In this document: positions 13,116 through 24,013 of the stretch, piece after piece
Position numbering within the stretch: the first letter of the stretch is position 1
Layout of the letters: each line of letters starts with the position of its first letter
Source: Microthyrium microscopicum
Taxonomy: Eukaryota; Ascomycota; Dothideomycetes; Microthyriales; Microthyriaceae
Length of the DNA stretch: 64,000 nt
Assembly: GCA_010405405.1 (NCBI GenBank)
Contig: MU004240.1
Span: 388,217 to 452,216 of the forward strand
Direction of reading: 5' to 3'
Notes under the pieces: model-generated
Told to the model about the DNA's origin: nothing
Database searches by the model: none
Seen by the model: only the letters and a program-made list of their open reading frames with translations
Program-made: the position numbers and the translations under genes

Positions 13116-13132
13116 GGCGCGCTTAACGCGCC
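13116..13132. promoter_or_regulatory. GC-rich inverted repeat in the shared VPS22/RPL7 promoter
   Basis: Perfect 6-bp arms GGCGCG and CGCGCC separated by CTTAA, inside an outer imperfect TTAGGC/GCCTAA pairing. It lies 147 bp upstream of the RPL7 ATG. No binding factor is known to me; a role is inferred from symmetry and position only. Confidence 0.35.
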
Positions 13133-13278
13133 TAATTGTCAGCCACGGGCTCGGAATAACCATAGGCCGCCCTTGCCAATTTCGCACTCCACCACTTTTT
13201 TCAGCCTCTGCAAATTCTCAACTCCAAGTCTCCAACCACCTTCTACATCTCCGCCGTCCATCGCATTCCACAATCACA

Positions 13279-14685
13279 ATGGCACCAAAGAAAGCTGGAA
13301 AAGATGCAAGCACTAGCAAATCGTACGTTTATACCGTTGTCCGAAACTGATACTTGAGCAGAGAATGTGGAATAGTCGTGCAAACCTGCTGGAGGGGCTG
13401 CAATCCAGCACCCAGCTCGACAAATCCTGAACCTCAATCCTCTTGTTTACGATTTCAGCTTGCCTGGCTCGCATCATGAGAATATGAGGTCGGGGCGTTG
13501 GGGTTGAAGATTTACTTCTCCCTTAAAATCTTTTGCCAGATGATTGACTTCATGGGACTCGAAGTTCCTTGTCACCTTCTGTGCACCATCTCTCGATATA
13601 ATGGTTGGAAGCGAATGGGTACATGGCAGCCATGACATTGCTACCTCATTCCTTTGGCCGTTTTCGATGATTTCGAGTGTATCTCCGGTCAGAATGCCGC
13701 ACATGCTGCAATTCTCTCCTCGAGTACCATCTTCAAACCTTGACTATTCTAACATTCTCTTCCTTGTCATAGTAGCGTGCCAACCAAGAATGACATTCTC
13801 GTGCCGGAGACTGTCTTGAAGAAGCGCAAATCTCAAGAGAAAGAGCGCGAGCTTCGTGCAGCAGACTTGAAGAAGAAGCGCGATGTAAGTCTCCCCGATC
13901 CCTTCCCTTACTTTTTGTGATGATATCCTACCCAAATTACGGCTAGGTTCGCCGATGCTGCTGAATTTATATCATCTTTCGGGTCTGAAAAAGTGTTGGA
14001 AATTCATTTGCTCTTGTTCAGTATGGCATGTTCAAAGTGCTAACATTGGCATTCACAGGCCAACAAGAAGAAGCGCGAGACCATTTTCAAGCGTGCCGAG
14101 TCATACGTCAAGGAATACCGTGATGCGGAGCGCGAGAAGATCAGACTGAGACGTGCTGCCAAGGAAGATGGATCCCTCTATGTTCCAGAGGAGCCCAAAA
14201 TCGTCTTCGTTATCCGAATCAAGGGTATCAACAAGATCGACCCAAAGAAACGCAAGACCCTTCAACTTCTTCGTCTTCTCCAGATCAACAATGGTGTCTT
14301 CGTTCGTCTTACCAAGGCCACCATCGAGATGTTGAAGATCGTCGAGTCTTTCGTTGCCTACGGATATCCCAACTTGAAGTCTACCCGTGAGCTCATCTAC
14401 AAGCGTGGATATGGAAAGATTAACAAGCAGCGCATTCCTCTTACCGACAATGCCATCATCGAGGCTGAGCTCGGAAAATACGGCATTGTGTGCATGGAAG
14501 ATATCATCCACGAGATCTTCACCGTTGGACCCAACTTCAAGCAGGTCAACAACTTCCTCTGGCCATTCAAGCTTTCCAACCCTACCGGCGGTTTCCACAC
14601 CCGCAAGTTCAAGCACTTCATCGAGGGTGGTGATCTCGGTAACCGTGAGGACCACATCAATGCTCTCATCAAGCAGATGAACTAG
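13279..14685 (+). CDS. RPL7: 60S ribosomal protein L7 (uL30)
   Basis: Structural protein of the large ribosomal subunit. Exons 13279-13322, 13776-13884 and 14059-14685 give 259 residues. The first exon is tiny ([11 protein letters not shown]). Exon 2 begins with [16 protein letters not shown], and exon 3 carries the uL30 core: [57 protein letters not shown] and the ending [13 protein letters not shown]. Introns of 453 and 174 nt are long for this window. The second one contains a box C/D snoRNA, so the transcript serves two products. Codon use is strongly biased, as in highly expressed genes. The complementary strand of exon 3 is also open for 199 codons, a codon-bias shadow. Confidence 0.97.
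13910..13994 (+). ncRNA. Intronic box C/D snoRNA, predicted guide for 2'-O-methylation of LSU rRNA
   Basis: Lies wholly in RPL7 intron 2. Box C GTGATGA is at 13917-13923 and box D CTGA at 13985-13988. Flanks ACTTTT (13910-13915) and AAAAGT (13989-13994) form a perfect 6-bp terminal stem with one unpaired U before box C. A D'-like CTGA is at 13961-13964; no clear C' box was found. The 12 nt directly before box D (13973-13984, catctttcgggt) are antisense to the conserved 25S/28S segment ACCCGAAAGATG. By the D+5 rule the modified base is the G of that ACCCG. From memory, yeast RPL7 introns host snR39 and snR59, which act two bases away, and snR39b modifies the corresponding G. Host, boxes, stem and target agree, so confidence is high though no RNA data were seen. 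Confidence 0.88.
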
Positions 14686-16291
14686 ATATCTCCTAGTCAT
14701 TCATTGCAACATCGTCGGCGTTTGGTAGCGTGGGTTGGTACAAAATCTTTTGGGCTAATTGCCCTTTCAATGCATGCGGGATACCCCCGTCTCGAGTCAT
14801 GAACTACTCGAGAAATGAAAATGATACCATTCTACTGCTTCCTCCATATTCCTGGTGACTTGCTTTTTGATCTTCCACGTATGAGGTACTGAACTTGCTG
14901 TGCAAGCTTTTATCAGCTTCTTCTGTCCAGTGTAACGCCGAAACTGGTCATATCACTTTCAACTTCGTGTTTCCGTGAGCATCAACGATGACTGAGCTAA
15001 GTCGTGAACATTGAACTCTCCGAGGACGGTACATCACTATACGCATCGGCAGTCAGAAGTCTTCCTGCAAAAGGACTCGTTCGATCTGGAGGATTTACCC
15101 GTGCTCCTTTACGTTCATCCTATATCAGTGACTTTCAGTGAAATCAGGGTCCAATGAACGTCATACGATTTACCAAAACCAGCTGTCAGTCTTACGCTCG
15201 CTGAGTTGGCATTTTGATCGTCACGGACCAGGGGCCACGGCATCAGAAGAACGCAATTAGTTCTTTGGTGAGACATGACCGCCGATATCACTGCTCAACG
15301 CTGGCATGATTCAAACATGTTGATGCTGCCTTCAGTGTTGTCCGAACAAAAAATCGAGTTATCACCAGCATCAAAACGAAATGACTTAAGAGTATTCTCA
15401 AATTACGATCGTTGCCATATCATTTAATCTTACAATCACCAGATTTCCGTACCGTAAAGGCGATATTGTGATACCGCGTCGGTCCTACTACATACGAGCA
15501 AAGTAAGCAATGTGACCACCGCAATGTCATCGTTGACGAGTTGCCAATTTCACCGCAATGTCATGCCCTGGCTTTGAAGATGCCTCGTGCTTGTACAAAT
15601 CTTGGAAAGAAAAAAAGTCTACCACAGGGCACGTTTAGCACGCGTGCCCTTTCGCGAGTATCCAACGCGGCACACGAAAGCGAATATCGGCCCATCTAAA
15701 CAGCCAACTGGCTACCCGGACGCTTCTCCCGTCTCCGGGGAGAAGGATGATGGCCTGGTGTATAGCTGGGCAGGCATAGATCATAGGTGCCTGTTTCGAA
15801 GAGAATGGCTATACAGTCAACCACGTGTGGCGAGAGGCTCTGCTGCTCGCTAACTGCTAAGGAGGACGGGTCTCTTCCTGTTTCGGATTCATAAGATGTG
15901 TTGTATAGCCGCGTCGATGGGTAGAATCTTGAAGAGGACAAGCCCTTAATCTGGCCACGAGTGCGGAGTGGTTGATTGCGTAAATAGCTTTTTTGGCTAG
16001 ATCTTGGGGTCAACTGGGGTTTTAAAGGAGCCTTAATTTCCCACCCGAGGAGTTGGTCATTTGAGCACCTTGGAGAGGCAACTTTATCGTTGGGAAATGG
16101 GTACCTGTCTTGGGCTCGAGTAGATGAGATATTCATCAGGCTCAGATGAGATACCTTTAGTGGTCAAGTGCCGAGATTCAGTGTTCGTACCTTTGATGAT
16201 CTTCTGTAATCAAGCATGATTCTGTGGTTAGATGCTTAAACGTGGGTTAGATTTTTGATACCGCATGGCACGTCAAGATGGGATGACCTGG
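14686..16291. other. Gene-poor stretch downstream of RPL7
   Basis: About 1.6 kb with the RPL7 3' UTR and no supported gene. It contains one direct repeat, CACCGCAATGTCAT, at 15517-15530 and 15551-15564. Open frames here have no protein-like composition. Confidence 0.35.
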
Positions 16292-17526
16292 TCATTGTCG
16301 TTCGGGGCTGTCGCCCGAGTCAAAGATGCATCCTGTCACAGGGTCCACGTGTAAGAGCTTGCTAAGGATTTCTTGTCTTGAGGGTACTCCACACGTGGGA
16401 ATGGCAAGGACACCGTGGTTGGAGTCGTACCAACAGCTCCACATCACTGCAATATTTTCAAGCGTTTGTGGGTATCTCGGGACTGTAAATATCAACATGA
16501 TACTTGTGCGTATGAAGAATTGCCGCTAAGAAGTACAGCGAAGAAAAAGGACAGCAGCATTTTGTAAATTGAGCAATCAGTCTGAGCAAATGGACCGCAG
16601 AAATGTCCTAGCTGCGGGATTATTGCAATGTTGGCATGGTTTGTACTGTAGTGGGCAATATTATCCAGTGGTTCGCAAGGTTTTGATGCAAAACGCAAAA
16701 CTAGTTTCTGCATAGCATTTATCAGCGTGGATGGGAAAGGGACGCCGTGTTTGTTCTCTCCTCGGTAGTTACACGGTCCGTCTTATTTTCAATGTCACAG
16801 GTTTAAGACCGTACCAAAAGCAGACAAGGTCTCCTCCGTAAATGGCCGGGGTTTGATCATGTTGTAAGCTTTTGCATCGGGGTCGTTGTGAGTGCAGAAG
16901 AAGCTGATGACGCTGTTAATTTGTGGTGGATAGCGAAGGGTTTTCTCGTCTATATCCAATGTATTATCCTCTATTGCCGATGGTATCCGAAATCGTGGGA
17001 ACCTATCGATCAGCAAACGATATCGGGCATCTTTAACGAACTTCTTGAAAATTTGGTTTTCAAATGAGAAAGTACGGTAGGTGTTTCTCATAAGTTCAAC
17101 GTTGGTAGTAGCAACTTGAAGTGATGAGTACCAACCTTCATCAACCAGAGGTTTGGTTAGTGAAATAATATTGAAACATAGACTTCACTATTTTCCTATG
17201 TTTGGTGATAATTTGGCCAGTGGTCGCTTGAAGTTGCCGGCGGTGAGTGAATCCTTGATCTAGCCCTAAGTGGAAATGGTGTTACCAAAGTCATTCTCAT
17301 CCTCATGTAAAGAAAGGTCAGCTCGCATGATAGTATGGGGACTGTGCTCACATGGAGCGGTTGGTAAGCTAAATATACTTTAGATCTTCAAAACACATGT
17401 TATGGTACTCAGTAACAGCAAACCTCCAAGATGGAAAGGATGGCGTTTACCAAAGTCTTCGACCACGAAGGCAGCAATTTGCATATGAAGGTGGTACCAA
17501 CACCCAATAATGCCAGTCAAAAGTGA
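16292..17526 (-). pseudogene. Unidentified multi-exon gene or relic
   Basis: Three protein-like blocks lie in order on the minus strand. Block 1 (about 17520-17400) has LTGIIGCWYHLHMQIAAF followed by EDFGKRHPF. Block 2 (about 17150-16795) reads PLVDEGWYSSLQVATTNVEL, continues from an internal Met with RTFSFENQIFKKF and RYRLLIDRFPRFR, and ends AFG before a GTACGG donor-like site. Block 3 (about 16480-16292) has IAVMWSCWYDSNHGVLAIP and KLLHVDPVTGC. Codon use and composition look natural, unlike the surrounding frames. Between blocks 1 and 2 are in-frame stops (for example around 17160-17270) that I could not remove with good introns. It is therefore either a gene with introns I missed or a decayed copy. 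I do not recognise the family, and the limits are approximate. Confidence 0.33.
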
Positions 17527-19029
17527 CGTGTCGGTGTAGGCATCAATAATTCAGTTATCAGTGGAAGTACACTTGTCGAATTGAACCAGATCGAGGTTAC
17601 AATCAACAAAGCTGACATGCCAAGCTCAGTAGAACAAGTTTTGCCTAGTTTTATATAAATATTACGCAGCACAATAAGAGACTAGCGCTGGCTAGAACTG
17701 CGCGGTCAAAGACTGCAGGGCCGGCTGGACTTTGTTCATCAATATTTGAAGCATGACTGGCCCAAACGAGGAGGCCTGGTATCAAACTTCCCGCTTCTGC
17801 CAACCTTTTATGATTTGCCCCAAGATTCAAGTGTTGCGGAAGTCGGGACAGTCTATACAAATAGATGACCGGCCGGTGGAGGAGCGGAGGTAGATGCGTC
17901 CATCAAATTTGTGACTACTCAAGGGGACCTTGAACCAAACAAATCTAGGGATGTGAAAAATAGAAAGACAAGTTTGCACGGTGGTAGGATAAAAGTGCTT
18001 AAAGGACCAGTGGAGATTAACTGTTTTAGGCATGGTCTGGGCAGATTTTCACTTTGGCGGTATTTCGCCTCCCATCATCCGCGGTTTTACGCAGGCAGAC
18101 GGGCCAGGCTCCGTACAGCGTGAGTGGGCCTTTGATTCTTGCGCCTTGCTTTGTCACCTCAGTTGGTCGGTCATTTGCTGAAATGAGGTTTGTGATGCTG
18201 GTGGCCGCCGTGGCCGGACCAATCCTGCTGCTGAGTGCTGACACCACGCTCGTCTCCGATTGTTCTGCAAAGACTGCAAAGCTCAACGCTTGTGAGCTGG
18301 CGAAGCGCGGGTCTTTCTCGTCTTGAGATTTGCCAGTTGGGTAATGCTCAATAGTGGGACAAGAACCAGTTGAGGGCTGATGAGGAGTCTGAGATCATAC
18401 TCTGTACAGCGCCATCTATTCCAATAATACTCATCTGATCCATCGACATGGTAACAGTAGTTTATATGCCGGTCCTGTGTATTCCTCAAAGTGTCATAGA
18501 AGGACTGCAACACTCCCTGCCTGGTGGCCAGAAAGTCATCAAATGTCTTTGGCCAGAAGGCAGAGACCACAGGGGTTAAGGAGCGCAGGCCCGGCAGCTT
18601 GCTGCTTGCCCACCAGGAGGACCAAGGCTTGCAGGCAGTGCCAATCCAAGCTTCGGCTGTGTTGCCAGTCAGTTTCTGCACCTTCTTGTGCGGACGCACG
18701 GCACTGGGTATGGGTCGTTTGGTTAGAGTCTTATTGAATAATTGCTACGACAGCAAGGACTGCTCATTTTTGCCTGTTTGGTTCAATCTGTGAGCGTTGG
18801 CCACCAGCGTGATTTTTATGGATAGCAGGTTGCGCGGACTCTAGGTCGCCCCCCATGCGCAGTCTATCATACCAGCGCTACAGACTCCAGAGTTACAGTT
18901 TTTTGCTTGTTGTGTGAGACTGAGAGTGCAGTTGTGGAGGTTGTTGGTTTGGGTTTGGCTTGGTGTGGTTCTTAACTTGGTTTTGCAGTTGCTTGCGGTT
19001 GGTGCGTGACTACCTTTTTTTAACCGCGA
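17527..19029. other. Gene-poor stretch upstream of the cyclin leader
   Basis: About 1.5 kb. Several frames of 60-140 codons overlap on both strands but none has recognisable domains or splice continuity. I see nothing functional here. Confidence 0.3.
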
Positions 19030-20395
19030 ATGGCTCCGTTGTCCCTGCCGTTTTTGCCCAGCAGCCAGCAGCCAGCTCCTACCGTAGAGAGTGCTAGCCC
19101 ACGGCACTTTCCCAGTCTGTCCCATCCACACCCACAAGTTACAACCCTTCCTTCCTCCAGCGTGTGGTGCTCCTTCCATCTCAATCACCCAGCACCCTCT
19201 TGCTTCCAATTCGTCATCCGCCTGCTCCGCTCCATCCCTCCATATCCTCTTCTCATTCCTTATTTTCTCTGCCCCTTCCCATACAATTTCTCTCCCGAAT
19301 CCTCGCCATACCCATCCATAATCCCGACCATCCCTCGAACCTTCTTCAAACCTGCCACGAGCCAATCTCCAAAGCAAGTCAAAGCCCTCGGCCCCTGAAG
19401 TGCACGGCCAGTGTATCAATATCACCTCTGCAAAGCCGTCGTCACTCCATACAGTCCAGCTTCACCTTGGTCGTTCCGCTCCCGACTCCTCGACACTCCA
19501 CGTCCTGATCCTTCATCTTCATCCTCATAACCTCAATCGTCTGCTTCGACAAGAAACTTCTGTCTGCCCAGTCTCTCCGATCTACTCACAGGCACTGAGT
19601 TGTTGGAAAAATTGATGGCGAAGTCTGACAAGTAACGGCTTAGCCTTGTCACTGTTCATCTGATTGCCTCCTTCATCCGACCCGGCCCCATCCGTCAATA
19701 AGACCACTTCAAACTCAGTGGTAGCCTGGTGTTGTCGAATAAAATACCTGTTACTCGCCTTCAATCAGACAAAGTCGCCTCCCTTCACCACATTGACCAC
19801 CTGCAAGGACGCGGTGTTTTGGGTTGCTCAGGACTGGGCAACTGCTCAACCGTCTTTAGATCGATTCCACACACTCCCTGGCTTGACGGAAATTCCTTTT
19901 GCTTGCAATCGCGAATCTGCCAACCATTCATTTAGTACCGTCATTGTTCTTGCTTAACACGGAGTTGCTCTTGCACCGCTTTGCAACACCGCCTCAGCCA
20001 CAGCCTCCCTTTCTACCCTGGCTCCTTCCACAAACAGATAGGCCTGTGGAAACCTCAGAAACCGCCATCCTCCACCGCGAATTCAAGACACAACTCGAAC
20101 ATCACAAAGAAACCAACCACTGAGTATTTTCACCACTGTCTCAAGCCCATCACAAGCCGCAACACACCTTTGCAAAACACCCTACTCAATCCATCACTTT
20201 ACAAATTTACTGTTGCTTCTACACTCGCATGGTACAAGTCTAGATTGTTACGGTTCTTGGGTCCGTCCGGGCTCTTTTCTTTCAATTAAAGTAGGAGGAT
20301 CTAGGGAACGGTACTGCAACACTTTGCCAAACCAACCATCCCTAACCTGTTCGTAGTGCGGCAACACACGCCTCTGAAGTCATACAGAAGCAGTC
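19030..20395 (+). promoter_or_regulatory. Long pyrimidine-rich leader/promoter of the Clg1-like cyclin gene
   Basis: About 1.4 kb upstream of the cyclin ATG is strongly C- and T-rich on the coding strand, with repeated CCTCC, TCATC and CACC runs and several short upstream ATGs. Such pyrimidine-rich tracts commonly mark promoters and long 5' leaders in filamentous ascomycetes. The transcription start is not visible, so promoter and leader cannot be separated; introns in the leader are possible. Confidence 0.45.
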
Positions 20396-22039
20396 ATGCC
20401 ATCTTACTATCCAACGCCATCGCACTACCGCCTCCCTCCTACTCCACCAGAGGATAGTCTTCCTAGTTACAACTCCGCTACCATGGGTGGTTTACAACAC
20501 TCACAACATCCGTATCCGCAGCAAATGGGTGTACGTCGACAAGACGACCACTATGCTGAGCACTACGGTCATGTTTCACAACCACACCCACAGATTCCTT
20601 CCTCGATGGTCTATCAGCAACCCGCATATTACAGTGCGGCTCCGTCCATTCCCCCAAATGCGCCGTCGAATGGATTTTACCGTCCAATGATGGGACCAAT
20701 TCTTCCTCCCATTCGTTACGAGCCCTCGCATGCAGGTGTCCCGGATCATGGCCATCATAGCGCCTTGCAGACTACACGAGAACGCCAGGATCGTGCTCGA
20801 CAAGAACCAAAGGAGGAAAAGCCGGTTGGTGGCGTCTCGGCGAAATTGGATTACGAAATGGATGATATGACAGACTTTGTTTCGGACACCTCACAGGCAA
20901 TGTATGCACTCCTGAACTCTTCCATTTGCTTATCGGATATTGACATGGCTGGAAGCGTTACCCCAAATAGGTCTACTCCTCCCGGTTTTCGAAAATGGGT
21001 GCATCAGGTTTTGAGCGCCACTCGCCTTCCGTCGTCGACGATTCTATTGGCTTTTGATTATCTTTCAGAGCACATGCGAAATATTCAAACACCGTATCAG
21101 GTTGAACAGAGCGAGTCAGAGCTGCACCGCTTATTAACAACAGCACTGATACTGGGGAGCAAGTTTCTGGATGACAATACTTTCATCAACAAATCATGGG
21201 CTGAAGTCAGTGGCATTGACGTTGCTACACTCAACTACATGGAGCGATCGTGGTTGAGCGAGATTAGATTTCACCTACATCGGGATCCAAATACTCCTCA
21301 TGGCTTTCAGAGCTTCTTGCATCGCTGGAAAGCTTTTGAGACCAGCCGAGTATCTGCACGCAACTCCCATGCTAAGCCTCCAGCCATCAATACCAATCTC
21401 CCACAGGTCCCGTCACACCAGTTGTATAGCCCAGCATCCATGCCGGGTTTCGGCCAGTTGAGTCCTCGAGATGCCTTCAACAAGCATCCTCAGTCTGCAT
21501 ATCCCACTCCATCTTATGCTAGGTACGATAACTACCGTGGATCAAGATCTATTGACACATCGCCACCGTCGATGCCTCATACAAGTCCTCAGACTCCAGA
21601 ATACTATGGTCATCAAGCCGCTTGGGGTTCTCTCAATGCAGGTTTAGCATTTCCACGAGGGCCCATGTCGTCATATCCATCGCAAAACCAGCCCACTCAA
21701 GCTATTGCTCAACCTCCAGCTTCAGCACCCTATATGGCAATGGGATATCCAGCGCCAGCGCCAGCACCTCTCTATGCCAATTCGCACGGCCCTGAGTGTT
21801 TCTGCTTTACCTGCAATCGTCGCTACATGGTAAGAATTCCCTTGCGCAAACCTGTCTTTAGCTTTAGCGAGCGTTGACCTCTATCGAAATGCTACTCTGG
21901 TAAATTATCAGCTGTTGGTGTTTCGACGGAACATCAGCTATCGACTAGGAGTTTTGAACAACACAAACTTTGGAAGATCTTACACTAACAAATTTAGATG
22001 GCGCCAGGCTTTGGCCAACCTCAATCGGTGGTCGGCTAA
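20396..22039 (+). CDS. CLG1: Cyclin, Clg1/Pho80-like
   Basis: Predicted regulatory subunit of a Pho85-type cyclin-dependent kinase. Exons 20396-21829 and 21998-22039 give 491 residues. The last exon adds only 14 codons (ending APGFGQPQSVVG); its intron has a GTAAGA donor, CTAAC branch point and TTTAG acceptor. The N-terminal 150 residues are Pro/Tyr/His/Gln-rich and disordered. The cyclin fold runs from about residue 160 to 310, with FRKWVHQVLSATRLPSSTI, LAFDYLSEHMRN, LLTTALILGSKFLDD and NYMERSWLSEIRFHLH. The rest is Pro/Ser/Gln-rich, ending with a small Cys cluster (ECFCFTCNRRYM). The helix pattern matches fungal Pcl/Clg1 cyclins. The exact orthologue name is moderately sure. Confidence 0.82.
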
Positions 22040-24013
22040 ATGTACAATTCCGTTGTTGTTTTCTCAAGCATCTACCATGGTCTTGGATCGTCACATAACC
22101 ATGTCACATCATTCTGAGCCTTTCATGAGCGTTCAGCATTTGCTCAGTTCAAAGTTGTCTCTTGACTCTCATAATACTTTTCATACCATCGGAACCCAGG
22201 ATGGACCTACGGACGTCCTTGCAAAATTTGTTGGCTCAAGAAAGGAGTTTGTGTGAAATTCGGCTTTGAAATAGCTGTCAGCTTACACTTTTGAGAGCAA
22301 CAATCCTTGCTTGGATTATTGGACTGGAAACTTTTTGTTCTTTCGGCGCGAGTCTCATAGAAAACGACTCATCGACCGCCTTTCACGGTTTTATACTCTG
22401 CTCGGACGGCTTCACTTTACAGCGATTCATGGGCTTTCGGAAGTCTTTTCGCGAAACCTGTTTTTTTTCTTGTTTATCATGTGCGGCGACGGTCATCGGA
22501 CTCTCAATTAGGCGTTGGCGGTCTTCAGTTCGGCCATTCGATGGATGGCTCGACTTGTCGGTTTGTTTTTTACGAGGGTTCGACATACCAAGCGTTTTAT
22601 GTTGCGGTTTTTGTGGTGGCCTTTGAGTGCCCCGAATTTTGATTCCCCATATAAGTTTTTGTTAGTCTGATTTTCGATTTCTTCATTTTCCTATCAACCC
22701 CAAAGGGCTCTCGGATGACATGACCAAAAAAGTTTGCTGGCGATTTGTTCACACTTTCACATATTTTCGACTGCTGGACCGGGCTACAGATGTCTTTGGC
22801 CATATCACCAATTTCAATCTCCAGGTTCGGACCGGCATTCTGCAACTCTCGTTTTCATCGCAACAACGGGGCAAAAGCGCATTCTTCAGCAAGGTCTATC
22901 CGGGATCTACCACTTTGCATTTTATTTCCTTCCTCATATTCGTTATCGTTTCAGCGGCGGTCGGGCAAACACAACTATAGACTTTTTTTTGCATTATTGT
23001 ATTCGACAAACAAAGCATTTTGGGCGATTCACATCATGTCGGAGCCTGTTGTTTAAAAGACTTGAAACGTTTCTTCATGCACAACAAGCTTTTTCTTTAT
23101 TCTCCTTTTTACTACGCTTCTTCTCGCAGAAACGGAGAATTCCCAAAAAGAGAAAGATGGGATGAAAAATGGGAAGCGATACACTTTTTACTACTTCTTG
23201 TTCTTTATTGTTTTCTTTTTCTTCTTCTCCAGTGGTCTCATATGGATCGCTTGGGAGAAGTTCTTTTCATGTCATAAATTTTTTCTTGTCAAAATCCAAC
23301 TTAGCGAGCGCACCCCTCTTGATGTCAAGTGTTGACTCTGGGTGTCTAATGATTAAATGGTGGAGTAAAAATCAAATACTGCTGCTTTGCAGCATTGAAA
23401 GGCATTGAGAATACTTTGTTTTCTGCATATCGTGATATCAATCTGTTTTCATTTGCCCAATTCGCCGTAACTGATATTGCTCGTTTTGGTGGTACACTAA
23501 CGAACCAAAGCCGTGTCACGCTGCCACGTTAGTGATTGATTTGGTGTCCAGCTGGTTGGTTCCATGCGTCTGCGCCTCGAAGGGAGGAGTTGTATATCTG
23601 ACTGCAGATGGTGTTTTTTCTCAGCCTCAATACACTGTGGTGAAGATGAATGAATATACAAATCATATTTCATTACGTTCATGGGCGTATGAATTTCCTT
23701 GGATCTACCTAAATTAAGCTACGCGTCTGTTCTTGGGAGCTTTTCGTCTCCATCATCAGTTCTTTGGACATTTCTGAGCTTTCTACGCAACATATGCACG
23801 TCATACATGTCATTTTATGTGACCTGCTGGACCATCTAGAATCTCCTCTAGCCTCATCGTGTCGCTCGTAAATGGCGGTGTATTCCATCCTCCTGTCCTA
23901 TAGTTCCATCCACGTGAGCCATATTGGCTATCCATCGCCTGGGTCCGAAGTCCCGTAGTCAACCAACCCATCCTACCGCGTCCAGCATAACCACTTCTCG
24001 CACGTCAAACATT
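22040..24013. other. Intergenic, T-rich downstream of the cyclin gene
   Basis: About 2 kb between convergent genes. It is T-rich on the plus strand with long runs of TTTTCTT, probably including a long cyclin 3' UTR. Overlapping frames of 60-140 codons show low-complexity composition (Phe/Ser/Leu) and no domains. Confidence 0.35.

Noticed and set aside
13323-13775. Possible second snoRNA in the 453-nt RPL7 intron 1
   Set aside because: No RTGATGA box C paired with CTGA and a terminal stem was found; only partial matches (for example near 13665).
14101-14700. 199-codon frame antisense to RPL7 exon 3
   Set aside because: Codon-bias shadow of a highly expressed gene; the sense strand is a clear ribosomal protein.
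15696-16136. 146-codon minus-strand frame in the gene-poor region
   Set aside because: Composition rich in Ser/Pro/Arg without conserved blocks; no promoter or splice support.
18283-18699. 138-codon minus-strand frame
   Set aside because: Overlaps other open frames of similar length, no recognisable domain, unbalanced composition.
22291-23277. Cluster of overlapping 60-140 codon frames downstream of the cyclin gene
   Set aside because: T-rich sequence giving Phe/Leu/Ser/Cys-rich products in several frames at once; no splice or domain evidence.
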